64,000 nt of DNA from Salminus brasiliensis (GCF_030463535.1 NC_132894.1:12483433-12547432), one strand, 5' to 3'. Positions 42,401 through 53,628 are shown, counted from the stretch's first letter. A program made the numbers and translations. Notes: generated by a model from the sequence alone, not told the origin.

Positions 42401-45400
42401 CAGGTTGAGCTGCAGGTTTTCAATTACATCTGCAACAAGAGCCACAGATGAATCAGATGAAGCATTTTATGTTCTTGCAATATGTTATTTCCACACTCTT
42501 TCAAATAAAGGAGCTATCCAAGTGATCAAAGCGATGTGAGTGGAACTGGTAAAGAACCTTTACACCCACTTCTACAGGTTTTTAAAAGGTTCTTCACATT
42601 CACATCTCTTTTACAAAAACAAGTCTTTATGGAACCAAGAATGATTCCTCAATGTACTCGCTCACAGAACCCTACTAGGGCTGTCACCATGACTCCAGTT
42701 AACTTGATTTCAATAACTGTTCATTAACCCTTGTGTAGTCCTTACATTCTGTCTACTCCCCTTGTCCTAAGGGTCACAAATGACCTGAAGATAATCTATG
42801 TATGGGGTCACTCTAAGAAAGTAATTCAATTTCAAGCTAGGATTTCTCTGCTGTTAAATATAGTGGCAGGTCATCTTGACCCTTCAGACAACAAAGGGTT
42901 AAAATGAACTCTCTATAAAACCACAGATTGACTGTAATTGCTATTACATGACATTAGCACAAATAATTACAAGCATGATAAATTACCTGGAGGGCTCCTG
43001 TATAAACAGGGGCCACTAACCCTAAAATAACCCCTTAGGGTTGAGTCTGTTACTTGTGTGGGTGGGTGGGTGCTACTGTGCATAAGCAATACAGTAAAAT
43101 CACAGAAAGCAGCAGTATTCTGTCCTGTTGTTTTACAGATGAGTTTTCATTTTTTTGCGAGATCAATGTACGTGCAGGAGTGTATTTTGTACATGACTGT
43201 GAAATTAGGTGCATGGGCCCTATTGTAGCAACTCCCAGAACTCACATTTCCACTCAATACAGTGTTGTCTTGAAAATGTGCCTCTTGTTAAAGTTGCCAA
43301 TTCCAATTTTCAATTTATAAAAGTACAATATTTGAACAGAAGCTGTGCTTTAGAGCATCCAGATCTCACACTAGCTAACACACTAGCCACAAGCTACCAT
43401 GCTAGGTAGCACTATGATATGATATAGTAAGATTTAACACAATACCATTCAATATTATATGATGTATTATTACATCTATATCATCTTGGTATAGTCCTTA
43501 GTATTTCCACATTGGATTGAGGCAAAGCCAGGGCACTACAGCTAAATGTGAGAACCATATTGGGAGCTAATGGGCAGACATTATTTGCTATTAATATATG
43601 GTTTTAATGAACTCATGTTAAAGGCTTTTAAAGACTTTCTGGATGTTTTGTTTTACAGTAAAATCATTTAAAGGTCTTTTTGTTTTCTTTTTTGTTCAAT
43701 TTAACATATTTGGGGGAAAACATAATGTATTTAATGTGCAATTAAATTTCTATACTAAAACATATATTAATTCTATATTAATTCTATACTTAATTCTATA
43801 TGAAATTCTCTATATATGTTTTATTTTTCCCCCAATATATTTAATTATGCAAATAGTAATTGTCCATGTAAATGTGTCGACGTGCTCTCTATAGCAGAAC
43901 TGTGAACTTATTTTCTCTTCGGAAATCAACAAAACATGTCATTTGCAACAACCTTTTGCACACATTTTTACTGTTTTAATGTTAATAATGAAGTATGAAA
44001 TATATTATCATAATACTATTATGACAAAATATATTACTCAATTACTGATATAATTTATAGTGAGAGGCCTTCGGTGCACCAACACTGTAAGCACCCCTAA
44101 ATGCTAGCTGTCAAACATTCAATATCCATTGGAAGCAAAGCTAAAACCTTCTTTTTAAAAAAAAATATTACACATAATTCCTCAGGCTTATAAGGCAATG
44201 TTTTGCCAGGGAATAACTTATCGGAGGGTTTCGTGCAAGGCCCTCCATGATGTCACTCTGATATTTTGGGCAACACAGAGCAGCAGCAGAGGTCCTGTTC
44301 TCTTCAGCATTGTTTCATGCTTGGCACTGCTGTAAGGCCCTAGAACTGCAAGAAATTAGACCTATCCTGTTCGGGATCAGATTTTCCAAGCCAGCTAACT
44401 TTTTCCACCTTTTACACAGTAGCACTGCGAGGGCTGATGTCAGTCGGCACCTGCAGCGCTCTCATTTGCTTGGTATTTGCTATATCTCTCGCATTCAGAA
44501 GCAAATGATTTCCTGTGGTTGTTTAGCTGGTCAGGAAATCCGTTAGCATGAAAAAAACAGATCTGTTTTTTTTTTTTTTTTTTTATCGTGAAGGTGCAGG
44601 GTGGAATTTGGTTTTCGGTTTCAACAAAAACTGTAATTCCCTTTTGTAATAGTACATGGTGAAAGGTTTTTAAAGGACCTGTATCATGGAAAACTACATA
44701 TTATGAAATAGGATAGATTTTATGTAAACTGGTCTTTAAAAAGGCAACTTTTATGGAAACTAATCCGCAAAACAGCCCCTTTTGAATGGGTTGTTTTTGT
44801 GATTTTGTCATTAAAACCACATATATCCACCTATTCCACTTACAGCAGTTCAGCTCCGCCCATTTTCATTCAATTTATAAGGACTGCTTTCGGAATGAGG
44901 CACAATACAGGGCAGCCAATCAGAAGAAAGGTATTTAAATTTGTGAATATTTGTGAATTTCCCCACTGTGGGACTCCAAACGTAATGTGATAAGTGGATA
45001 TTGGGAAGCAACATGAAATGCAAACCATTTTAAGGATATAAGTCCTTTAATAATCAGAGATTGACTGACAGCAGACTCTTTGCTCCAGGGAATTAAAAGG
45101 ACATCCAACAGTACAGTTTCATTAGCATGGTCGCTATATTCAAGTCACTTCAATCCAAATATGAAGTGATTCTGCATCCAGAGTGCAGAGCACTGACCTT
45201 ATCTGGGCATAGTATGAATGATTTGACAGGATCCTTGAAAAATGAGGCTTCCTTTAGAAGCCAAGGCCTCGAACACACCACATGTTATAACACTATAATC
45301 ACAGCATTTTAGGTGAAACAGCATAACCAACAAATGAGGCCTGTTTGTTTTCTTTTCTCGGTTTCTATGGCTACATGGGAAAAATCCTCTAAGAATATCG

Positions 45401-45577
45401 TCACTGAGAGAGTGTTCCTTTCATGGAAGCCTGGAAAGGGGAGGGAAAACTCTGACTTCAATTTTCCTACCATTTTGCTGGGAGATTTCTTCAGTTAGGT
45501 TTGCCTCGATGGTCTTGTGTACTTCAATCTGGTTCTCCAGAGAAGTGATGTTTGCGTTCAGCATAGCCTGAGAACCC

Positions 45578-45610
<33 letters not shown>

Positions 45611-47637
45611 AGATAATTAATTGACTAATCTTCACAGGTTAGCTAAGATTTGGCGTCTGACTGGTTTTGGCAACATTGTGCCAAGGAGTGTCCCACTTTG
45701 CAAGAGGCTGTGAGCCCCAGCCCCTCTGGGCCTCTGGGATATTAGTGACCTAAGTGACCCGAGAGATACCAGCAGGGTCCTTTAAGAATTTGGAAAGCAA
45801 TATCATGGTCTACCAAGTAGATATGACACATTTGTCACAGCATTATTCAAAGTGCACAGGGATAAGTGTTTCTCAAGGCTAGGTTAGGCATTATCGGCGC
45901 CACTTTTTCCAGGAAGAGGACACTTTGGCCTACCGCCCACTCTTCTGAAGTGAGCTGCTTTAAATGTTGGGAACGTTTCAATCAATAGACATTTGCATAG
46001 TGTCTCTTTCGCCTACCTGTTCACTGTTCACCACACTGGTTTGTTATGTAAATGCACCAAAAGTCAATCTGTTATTATGTCTAAATATGATTAATTACTG
46101 TTTATCCAACCCTGCTCATTAGGGGACCCAGTACAGAATCCTTCGACGGCACCGTCAGCAAAAAAGCAAAAAGCACAGGACAACCTAAGGTCAGGATGAT
46201 CAGTTATAAGGGAAAGAAGTCAAGTCAATTTTAGGTTCAAACTTGTTTTAAAACACCACAAGTCAACCAAATTCATGCATGCACCACATGCCACAACACT
46301 GTAATTGAATGCAGCCTATTTGTTTTCTGTTTGCAGTTTCTATGGCTACAGCAGATCAACTGGTAAAGGGGAATTCCACTGAATTTTCAAAATTCCAAAG
46401 GAATCCCTTGAATATCAGGTTTATTATGCACATAATTTTAATCCTAATGCAGAAACTATTGTGAATGATTTGGTAACTGTTTGGTTTAGCATATCTTGAG
46501 TCCCACAGGGTTCTATTTTAGGGCCTATGGAAGTGATGTTATTTATGATGTAGTAATGCAGTTATAAGAGTGAAGAGTGGGCTAAGTTGTAACAAAGTCA
46601 TTCAGAATAGTTTAAGGCTTATTTGTAGAAAAACTTGCCAAATCAGAATTGTTCACAGTGGAGGTGACAGGAACCGGACGCCTGAGAGAGTCTGATGCCT
46701 CTAGAAGCTACATCAGCAAAAGTTACTACACTTGGTTCTGAATACACTTGCTGAGGCATTGTTTCATGACATTTAAGAAGGGTTTGATGTAAAAACATAT
46801 TTTTCTCCACTATTTAGGGTGGAGAGGTGCATGCAGGGTGGGGTTTATCATTATTTTACCATGTTAAATATTACATTTAAAATGATAATTTGTAGGGTTA
46901 CTGTTCATCTTCCATAGTAAATACAATTTGCATTGGCGACATCACAACCCCTGGCTACTATCAGCACTACTGTAAGGAAATCAGAGTCAGTGGTAAGTTC
47001 TAAAAGGAACCACTTCACATCAAACCGTATAGAATTCTATTTAATTTTCCTTATTTACGCGAAAATGACTGAATTCTACACAAGGTTTGAAAAAGAGGTG
47101 GAATTCCCAATAGGAACAAGAAAGTAAGCAGAAACAACCAACATTAACTGCAAGAACTGCAAGAACCTTAAAGTTCCACATAAAGAAGAGATCAACACAC
47201 CAGCATGTTCCATTTCATAAATAATATGCAGCAATAAATATGCTGCTCTAACAGACTGTATTCATGCTGTCAATCAAGGTATTACTTTTAACAATAGACC
47301 CCAAAGCACTCACGGTTTCCTGCAAGCACGAGTCCAGCGACAGGTTGAGTTGTTTCAGCTGGTCCCTCAGCTGGTCAACATGGGTCAGCAGCAGGCTCTG
47401 GTTGTGACGGCCCTGCCACACCAAGCCCTCCAGTGCCTCCCGGTCTTTGGTCCACACTGACTTTTCCATATCGAACTTGTTCTGCAGGACCTGCAGTTCA
47501 GCTCTGCACTGGCTGGCTCCCTTCAAGTCCGGCGAGGTGGCCCACACCACGATGATGATGAGCGAGATGACCGACCACAGGGCCAGGCAGGCGATGACAA
47601 TGTTGTGCGTTGTCTTAGAAGACTTGGAGCTGGCCAT
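39336..47637 (-). CDS. Tetherin-like type II membrane coiled-coil glycoprotein with predicted GPI signal
   Basis: Exons 47637-47314, 45567-45471, 42429-42276, 39745-39615 and 39477-down join in frame to 235 residues; the coding span ends at 39476. A basic cytoplasmic tail (1-11) precedes a hydrophobic anchor at about 12-33 with few charges. The ectodomain carries Cys 44, 104, 160, 181 and 195, long heptad-like helices rich in L, Q, E and K, and sequons at N79, N98, N114, N131 and N149. The C-terminus has a small-residue stretch ESSNDGPPGP, then SGIAMVMIIYISLLLVP and a stop, as in GPI-anchored proteins. This N-terminal anchor plus coiled coil plus GPI layout is known for tetherin/BST2, which ties budding enveloped virions to the cell. 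Sequence identity is not asserted; relatives such as PLVAP or CCDC194 (also type II coiled-coil proteins) are possible. The start ATG has A at -3 and G at +4. Confidence 0.72.
39615..39745 (-). CDS. Tetherin-like gene, exon 4 (linker and C-terminal hydrophobic signal)
   Basis: 131 bases between ggattatag and the strong donor gtaagt. It codes LTKCQTQVQATHYHGTESSN, then DGPPGPQSG and the hydrophobic tail IAMVMIIYISLLLVP plus one T. If the donor were not used, the frame would run 20 more mostly polar residues to a stop. Confidence 0.75.
39746..42275 (-). other. Intron 3 of the tetherin-like gene, with nested inverted-repeat elements
   Basis: Mostly occupied by the long-arm inverted repeat at 40,180-41,330 and the repeat unit inside it; the frames on both strands here come from the repeats. 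No exon recognised. Confidence 0.65.
40180..41330. mobile_element. Foldback-type element with arms over 100 bases
   Basis: The left arm has gcattgggtgcttgtgaggc (from about 40,199) and aaactagcctaaggccc. The right arm, read inverted from 41,330, gives acattgggtgcaagtgaggc and a matching ttaggcc stretch. Similarity continues into both arms past an aaatgca block. In the centre, ggccctattttag (about 40,481) and the inverted gtaagataggg (about 41,165) mark a second, nested element of a teleost repeat type beginning agggccctatttta. Confidence 0.6.
42276..42429 (-). CDS. Tetherin-like gene, exon 3 (coiled coil)
   Basis: 154 bases between cttgttgcag and gtgagt. It reads (D)VIENLQLNLTLTVSELQSC, then TELHKAAVLLQMAAEKQKE and ACQTRRQHLEKQ. 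Cys160 and Cys181 fall in the helix. Phase 1 in, phase 2 out, matching its neighbours. Confidence 0.82.
42540..42660. repeat. AAGAACC-type palindromic dispersed repeat
   Basis: ggtaaagaacctttacacc and aaaggttcttcacattcac, then tctttatggaaccaagaatg. Shares these phrases with 56,085-56,190. Confidence 0.6.
42724..42902. mobile_element. piggyBac-type MITE
   Basis: Starts TTAACCCTTGTGT and ends ACAAAGGGTTAA, so short inverted repeats are bounded by TTAA on both sides, the target site of piggyBac. 179 bases, no coding potential. Lies in intron 2 of the tetherin-like gene. Confidence 0.65.
42904..45470 (-). other. Rest of intron 2 of the tetherin-like gene
   Basis: AT-rich. Holds a poly(T) tract at about 44,566-44,584 and a dispersed repeat at about 44,665-45,010 (cggaatgaggcacaatacag ... 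gtgaatttccccactgtgg), the end of which recurs at 55,215. No exon recognised. Confidence 0.6.
45471..45567 (-). CDS. Tetherin-like gene, exon 2 (coiled coil)
   Basis: 97 bases between ttctcag and gtagga, coding AMLNANITSLENQIEVHKTI, then EANLTEEISQQN plus one base. Two sequons. Phase 0 in, phase 1 out. A CA microsatellite lies just upstream of the acceptor. Confidence 0.8.
45583..45609. repeat. (CA)n microsatellite
   Basis: CA/TACA run directly upstream of exon 2 of the tetherin-like gene. Confidence 0.9.
46365..47000. repeat. Dispersed repeat family, copy A
   Basis: Starts aaaggggaattccact and contains gagtcccacagggttctattttagggcctatggaagtgatg (46,500-46,540). The same order of motifs appears at about 50,915-51,610, so this is a long repeat of unknown class in intron 1 of the tetherin-like gene. 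Confidence 0.55.
47314..47637 (-). CDS. Tetherin-like gene, exon 1 (tail, membrane anchor, first coiled coil)
   Basis: 108 codons from MASSKSSKTTHN to CLQET, ending in phase 0 before gtgagt. Holds the whole anchor (IVIACLALWSVISLIIIVVW), Cys44 and Cys104, and two sequons. It is the longest and best supported exon. Upstream in-frame sequence up to 48,060 is low-complexity and lies in promoter/UTR. Confidence 0.85.
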
Positions 47638-47782
47638 CCTCAAAAAAAACAACAACAACAAAATAGGTCCTGTCACCACTACTGTGCCGTTAAGGTTGAA
47701 GGTGTCCCGGTGTGAGTGTGTGTATATCAGTGCGTGTGGTTGTGAGGGCGGTGGCAGACTGCTCCCAGAAAGTAGAAGGCGG

Positions 47783-47790
47783 CTTTTAAA
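47783..47790 (-). promoter_or_regulatory. TATA-like box of the tetherin-like gene
   Basis: The minus strand reads CCTTTAAAAGCC. At about 146 bases upstream of the ATG it would place transcription start near 47,755 with a 5-prime UTR of roughly 120 bases, containing no upstream ATG that I noticed as strong. Confidence 0.4.
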
Positions 47791-47908
47791 GGCTGGACTT
47801 CCCCTCAAACCCCTCAAACAAAGGGGTGTGGCCGCTGTCAGGGATGGGACGTGCCCCGGGGAAACCTGTTCATTCCTGAAGGCCAAATCGGAAAACTTAG
47901 TAAGGAGC

Positions 47909-47930
47909 AGCAGCAGCAGCAGCAGCAGTG
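47909..47930. repeat. (CAG)n microsatellite
   Basis: About seven AGC/CAG units between the ISRE and the TATA-like box of the tetherin-like gene. Confidence 0.9.
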
Positions 47931-47961
47931 GAGAGAAGACAGTCCTCTTTTCACGTTTCAC

Positions 47962-47975
47962 AGGAAAGTGAAAGT
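47962..47975. promoter_or_regulatory. Interferon-stimulated response element (ISRE), near consensus
   Basis: AGGAAAGTGAAAGT on the plus strand fits the ISRE core GAAANNGAAA and differs from the classical AGGAAANNGAAACT at one base. Just beside it, tcacgtttcac holds another GAAAC half-site on the minus strand (47,951-47,961). It lies 325 bases upstream of the ATG and about 175 upstream of the TATA-like box, a normal place for interferon-gene control. Confidence 0.6.
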
Positions 47976-47999
47976 TAAAAGCGCTCTTTCTCAGAAAGA

Positions 48000-49370
48000 A
48001 AGTATGCGCCTGTGTGTGTGTGTGTGTGTGTATTTTGTGTGTATCAGTTTCCATTTCCAAATCTCAGAGAGAGCCCTGGCAGGCCTCCCAGCTCTGCTGT
48101 GGAGGACGAGAGGCCTTAAAAACTGCTGAGAGAGAGAGAGCGAGGGAGAGGGGAGAGCAGCTCCCTGTTTGCTTCTTCAACTATGTCTTGTTTAGAGCAC
48201 TTTCACAAGCAGCCCTCGCGCAGGAGCGACTCAGTGTTTCCTGACCACTTGCCAGGTCTTGAGAGGACACACACACACATAGATTCCACACCCAGTTCAG
48301 CCCTGCCTCTCCTTGCTTTGCCATGCTGTAAGGGGGTGGCCTGTATTCCCCCACTGCAGCCCCTCAGACTCTGAAAAGAGTGAAAAGCCAAAAAAGGTTT
48401 TCCTATGTGAACAAAATTGTTTAACTCCTTAAACTCTAGAAGAACAAAGATAAATCAGCAGGTCTAGATCCATATTCCATTTAAAAAAGTCATCCACTAT
48501 TATCCACAAATCCATTATTTTTTAAACATAAATGTTTGTTAACCCCTTAACACCCCACAGGTTATTACACACTAAGGTGTATTACTCAGTAACATAGGCT
48601 TTTTTAGGGGTTAAATAACAGTACACGTGCTTTGTATATACATACGTGTAAATAGGAATGCAACATTTATTATTGATAAAGCATCTTACTATCCTATAGC
48701 TAATGCTTTCCAACAGTACTTACTGCAAGACTATTCAAATCACCATTATTACAAACAACACAAATGCATAACGTCATCACTGTCAGAACAAAAGCTTGTG
48801 TGCTCATGTATATGTGTTTTTCTTTTCTTTGTAATAACTTCAAAACCCAAATTGCACTTACGTTGGATGAAATTTTTATGGCGAATGGACCAACAAAAAC
48901 TGTCCTGAAATCACTTCGAAAAAACCTTTACATTAACGTACATTAAAAGTTGTATGTTTTTTCTTCTTCTGTAAAATTTCCATTTTGGAGACATACAGTA
49001 CCATGAAATACACAGCTGTGTTTAGAAATTTACATACACTTCATAGACGTGAATGCAGTGGCAATTTTAGGTATCTTTTTGGACTGTTCTTTGTCTGGGG
49101 CAGAATGAGTGACAACACTGAACATTCACTGAACCCCTTTAAGCAGAAAGGCTTATTACACACTAAGTCATATTATTCAGTAACTACAAAGTTTTCTGTA
49201 CAAACCAATGGCCCTGGTGGGGCTATTCTTTGGGGCTAACACTTTTGGCCTGCCTGCTGTTTCGGCCTGCGGCTGTTTAAAGTGGTAGAAAACAAGATTT
49301 GGTGCACATTTGGGGTATAAGGTTTTAGAGGGTTTTAGAAATCAACACAGGATCAAAAATCAGGGGTGCC
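48000..49370. other. Intergenic upstream of the tetherin-like gene
   Basis: GT run at 48,016-48,035, a GA-rich patch near 48,127-48,155 and CA repeats near 48,270. From 48,540 and again from 49,125 a dispersed repeat carries the phrase ttacacactaag. Nothing coding recognised. Confidence 0.6.
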
Positions 49371-49790
49371 TGCGACTGAGAGGGAGTCTTTTGAAAAAGA
49401 GTCTTTTGGCAGAACTGTCCAACATATACATACAGCACACATAAAATTAGTTGACCACACCACCCTGACCACACACATTTGGTAGCCATCAACAAACCTC
49501 TTTTAGAGTTCTGGCTGGATATTTCACCACTATTCCTGGCACATTTGGTAAAGTTCCTGTGTCCTCATATGGACTAGGCACAATCCACACATTCTCATTT
49601 AGGTTGAGGTCAAGACTTTGGGAAGGCCATTCCAAAAGCTGCATATTGGCCTGCTTTATGTGTTCCACAACCACTCTTAATATGTGTTTGGTATCACTGG
49701 CTTGTAGGATTGTAAGTTATAACCATGCAGCTGAGGTTTTGAGGTCAGGCTGAAGAATTCTGAGGCAGTCGTCTTTCTTATTCTATTCAC
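49370..49790 (-). mobile_element. Tc1/mariner transposase relic
   Basis: A minus-strand frame reads LLEWPSQSLDLNLNENVW, the catalytic D34E region signature of Tc1-like transposases (LEWPSQSPDLNPIENLW type), here with substitutions. Upstream and downstream frames are broken. Terminal repeats not found. Confidence 0.75.
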
Positions 49791-50914
49791 TTTGTGCTGT
49801 GTACCAGTTCTGCTTGCCAGTTATTGCTTAGATAGCGGCCTCTCTCTATTTAAAACTCGCTTGACTGCCGACAGTGGCACTGGTGTTCCAGCAGCTTCCA
49901 GTTCATGGCAAGCCTTTGCAAAGTGGCTACACCTCCCAATAATTTGCTCAATTGATGATCTTGGGACGTGCAGATGTTTAGAAATAGCACTGGCAATAGC
50001 ACAGGAGATTTGGCCACTCTCTCTAGGTGGGTTGATAACTATCCATCTCCTGCAAGTGTATTGAGCTGTCAGATTATGTTGTGTTAGCAGCAGTTAGATA
50101 AGATGACCTTAGGCTCATTTGTAGGCTCAGCTGCTGCATTCACATGAATTAGAGGAGTGTATGTGCCGACTTTCACCATCTTATACTCCACCGCCATTTA
50201 CTAATGATTTTGAGTTGGCTCAGAGTAACATGTGTTCTTGACCCAATTGAGATACAGAATTAAAGATGTGAGTTAGGAGAACATTTGACTACACTTCACT
50301 GTGCTAACTCACCCTATCTTTACCTTAAGTTATTATTTTTTTTACAGTGGAAGTCACTGTATATTATTTTCCTTATCTCTTCCTCTGTTTGACTCGCCCT
50401 GTTCCTGTATGCGGATTCAGCACCTTTTTGACCTGGCGAAGAGGGAAGTTATTGTAATCTTCAGTACAAACAAAATACAAGTTCAACTAAGAGTATCTAC
50501 AACTATAGACGACCATTAGAGAAACAGTGCTCAGGCTTGAATGCAAAAGCCCAGAAGACTGGTTCTTCTTGGTTAAAATGGTTAAGAGACTGGAAATAGA
50601 GCGCCCTCTTTTGGTTGATTAGAGACATATTCCTTTGCTGAAAGTGTTGGAATGCCACAGCCTCTGGACTATATGAGTCACTGATGCTTGATTGCATAAG
50701 GATGATGAATAAGGCCCTTGCAATGAATTTGGATTCCCACAGCCATAAACAGAGTAAACCAGGTCTAAAGTTTAAGATTGTGGAAGCATGACTATATCTT
50801 GCAACACACTTGAGAGATTTTGGCCAAAGTTAGGAATTTCCGAATAATATGAGGCATGTGGAATTGATTATGTAGCAATGCATCAACATATTTTCTTCTC
50901 TATAAAACCTAGTT

Positions 50915-51610
50915 TAGTATTCAGATATGAATTATGTTGCAGAAAACATTGCAAATGATATGGTAACCATTTAGTTTAGCATCTTATGGAGTCCAACTGG
51001 GATCTATTTTAGGACCTATGAAAGTGTGATGGTAATGTAGTTATGAAAGTGAAAAGACGAGCTCATGCTCTTATCCAAGCTAGTCATATTACAGAGGTGG
51101 GCCAATGTAGTGTTAAGAGTCCTGCCCAGGGACTCTCATTGGTGTAGTGCAGCATAATCACCCAGACAGTTGATCTGTTGCACCACACCAACCGCATTGG
51201 CCTCACATACAGGGTCAAAAGGAAAGTGGAACATGCATCAAAGGGGGTACTTAAGGGGAATTTCACCAGTTTTATATTTCAATCACTTGGAGTGAATCTG
51301 TCAGAGTGTTTTGGTGTTAAATAGTACATTCAAGAGAAACTTGTGTAGTGATGGGAACCAAGAATTGCAATGTATAGGCATTTTTATTCACTATCCAAAA
51401 TGAACAGTGATAAAATGTTAAATATACCACTGATAATGCTTTGGAAGCCCTGCATAAAAATAAAAAAATAAAAAAAACATTAGGCCAAAATCTTCTTGTA
51501 AAACTATTGTAAAATGTCCAGGCAGTGTATTATTAAGCAATATCAAGTAATCAGATCATTTTGCAGAATTATCTTTCTAATCACTGGAATTTCCCTTTAA
51601 ATGAATAGTT
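50915..51610. repeat. Dispersed repeat family, copy B, holding a SINE fragment
   Basis: Repeats the motif order of 46,365-47,000 (gagtccaactgggatctattttaggacctatgaaagtg at about 50,990), interrupted at 51,063-51,200 by an inverted SINE piece and ending with ggaatttccctttaaatg. Confidence 0.55.
51063..51200 (-). mobile_element. tRNA-derived SINE, copy 3, truncated
   Basis: Inverted. It holds the middle part (tcatattacagaggtgggccaatgtagtgttaagag, 51,085-51,120) and part of the head (gatctgttgcaccacacc). The B-box portion is lost. Confidence 0.75.
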
Positions 51611-52468
51611 TGGCTTGTCTGTAATTAACACAGTTCTTTAGTTGCAGAATCCAATTATAAGCATGAGCTAGGGCTGTGGAAAGTGATGGAGCTCCAGTCA
51701 ATACTTTTGGGATGAGCTGGAGTGTTTTTTGTGATTCAAAACTAGACAGCACTCTCAAGGTTGAATACAATCAAATTGCACAGCAATGTTCCAACATCTA
51801 GTGTAAAGCCTTCCTAGAAAAGAAGTAGAACATGTTACTGCAACAAAGGGGGGCAATCTCCATACAAATGCCCTTCAGTAGATTTGTTTGTACTGGCCTG
51901 TGCATATTTCACAAGATTCAAGCCATTAAGAAAAATATAAATATGGTGAAACTATTCAATTATTTATTAACAGCGAAAAAAGAAAAAAGCAATGAGGCTC
52001 AAAGCCTGTAAAAGATGTGCATGTTTGAGGTTTAGAGGTTGTATTAAACACAAATGCAGTACAGACAGACACTGTAATGTAGTTGACAAAGTCTTAGGAT
52101 TTAACACATACAACATCTACAGCACCTAAACCTCAGGTTACATTACCTTTCTCACTCTCACAAAGTATCTTACTCATTTATAGAGATATTAGAAACGTGA
52201 ATCCCTCTACATTCTGATATAAAAAAAATACTAGCTAGAATACACTTACAGCCTAATACACAGTCAACTCACACACAAACTGCCGGGTTGCAGAATCTGT
52301 GAAGCGCATCATCACTCTTAATGTGTCTCAGAAGCCCAATAAAACTCTTCTTTCAAAACTCTGCCTGTAAGAAGCTTTAGAAAACAGGGAGGGATCTTAT
52401 TTTGTTGAGCTGTGAATACCTCTCATGTTTTATAGTTTTCACAATCAGCTGTGAACCACTTTATTAAA
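51611..52468. other. Intergenic, no feature seen
   Basis: AT-rich single-copy-looking sequence without a recognisable exon on either strand. Confidence 0.6.
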
Positions 52469-53628
52469 TATAATGACAGTAGTAGTAGTAGCAGTGGTAG
52501 TAATTGTAATTTAGTATATAATAGTAGTTGTAATAAGAGCAATAGTGGTGCTGGTGGTAGTAGTAGTAGATAAAGTAGTAGGAGTACTGTAACTGGTAGT
52601 AATACCATCAGTAGTAGTAGCAGTAGAAGTTACACCTACATCTACGTATTATTATAAGCAGTAACAGTAGTAATAATGGTAATAATAATAGTGATAATAA
52701 TATGTGATATTGGTAGCTTTACTAATACTATTAGTAGTCAAGGGCACTGCCAGGGACTTTAGGCCTATTTAAGATGGGTATACTAATATTGGTACTATTA
52801 CTAATGGTAGTAATAGTAAAACTAGTAGTAGTAGTAGTAATAGTGGTGGTAATAGTAATAGTAGTAGTGGTTGTGGTGGTAACAGCAATAGTAGTAGTAG
52901 TAGTAATAGTGGTGGTAATAGCAACAGTAGTAGTGGTTGTAGTAGTAATAGTGGTGGTAATAGTACTACTACTAGTACTACTACTAGTACTACTACTACT
53001 ACTACTACTACTACTTTTACTATTACCACCACAATTACTACTACTACTACTAGTAGTTTTACTATTACTACCATTAGTAATAGTACCAATATTAGTATAC
53101 CCATCTTAAATAGGCCTAAAGTCCCTGGCAGTGCCCTTGACTACTAATAGTAGTTGTAGTAGTAGTAGTAGTAATAGTGTTGGTAATAGTAATAGTAGTA
53201 GTGGTAGTGGTGGTAACAGCAATAGTAGCAGTAGTAATAGTGGTGGTAATAGCAACAGTAGTAGTGGTAGTGGTGGTAACAGCAATAGTAGTAGTAGTAG
53301 TAATAGTGTTGGTAATAGCAACAGTAGTAGTGGTAGTGGTGGTAATAGTAATAGTAGTGGTGGTAGTAGTAGTAATAGTGGTGGTAATAGTAATAGTAGT
53401 GGTAGTGGTGGTAACAGCAATAGTAGTAGTAGTAATAGTGGTGGTAATAGCAACAGTAGTAGTGGTAGTGGTGGTAATAGTAATAGTAGTAGTGGCAGTA
53501 GTTGTAATAGTGGTGGTAATAGTAATAGTAGTAGTGTTAGTGGTGGTAACAGCAATAGTAGTAGTAGTAGTAGTAATAATGGTGGTAATAGTAATAGTAG
53601 TAGTGGTAGTAGTAGTAGTAGTAGTAGT
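52469..53628. repeat. Imperfect TAG/TGG trinucleotide array, about 1.2 kb
   Basis: Built from tag, tgg, taa and cag triplets. From 53,155 a longer unit of roughly 70-80 bases (agtagtggtagtggtggtaacagcaatagtagtag...) recurs with small changes. It generates long valine-, leucine- or serine/asparagine-rich open frames on both strands, all artefacts. A smaller related patch lies at 53,862-53,995. Confidence 0.95.
52726..53152. repeat. Large inverted repeat inside the TAG array
   Basis: 52,726-52,820 reads as the exact complement of the stretch ending at 53,152, including non-triplet sequence caagggcactgccagggac and ttaggcctatttaagatggg. Nearer the centre (about 52,939) the arms diverge by small triplet indels. 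The symmetry explains why both strands carry a 111-residue open frame with the same first 16 and last 11 residues. Confidence 0.9.
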
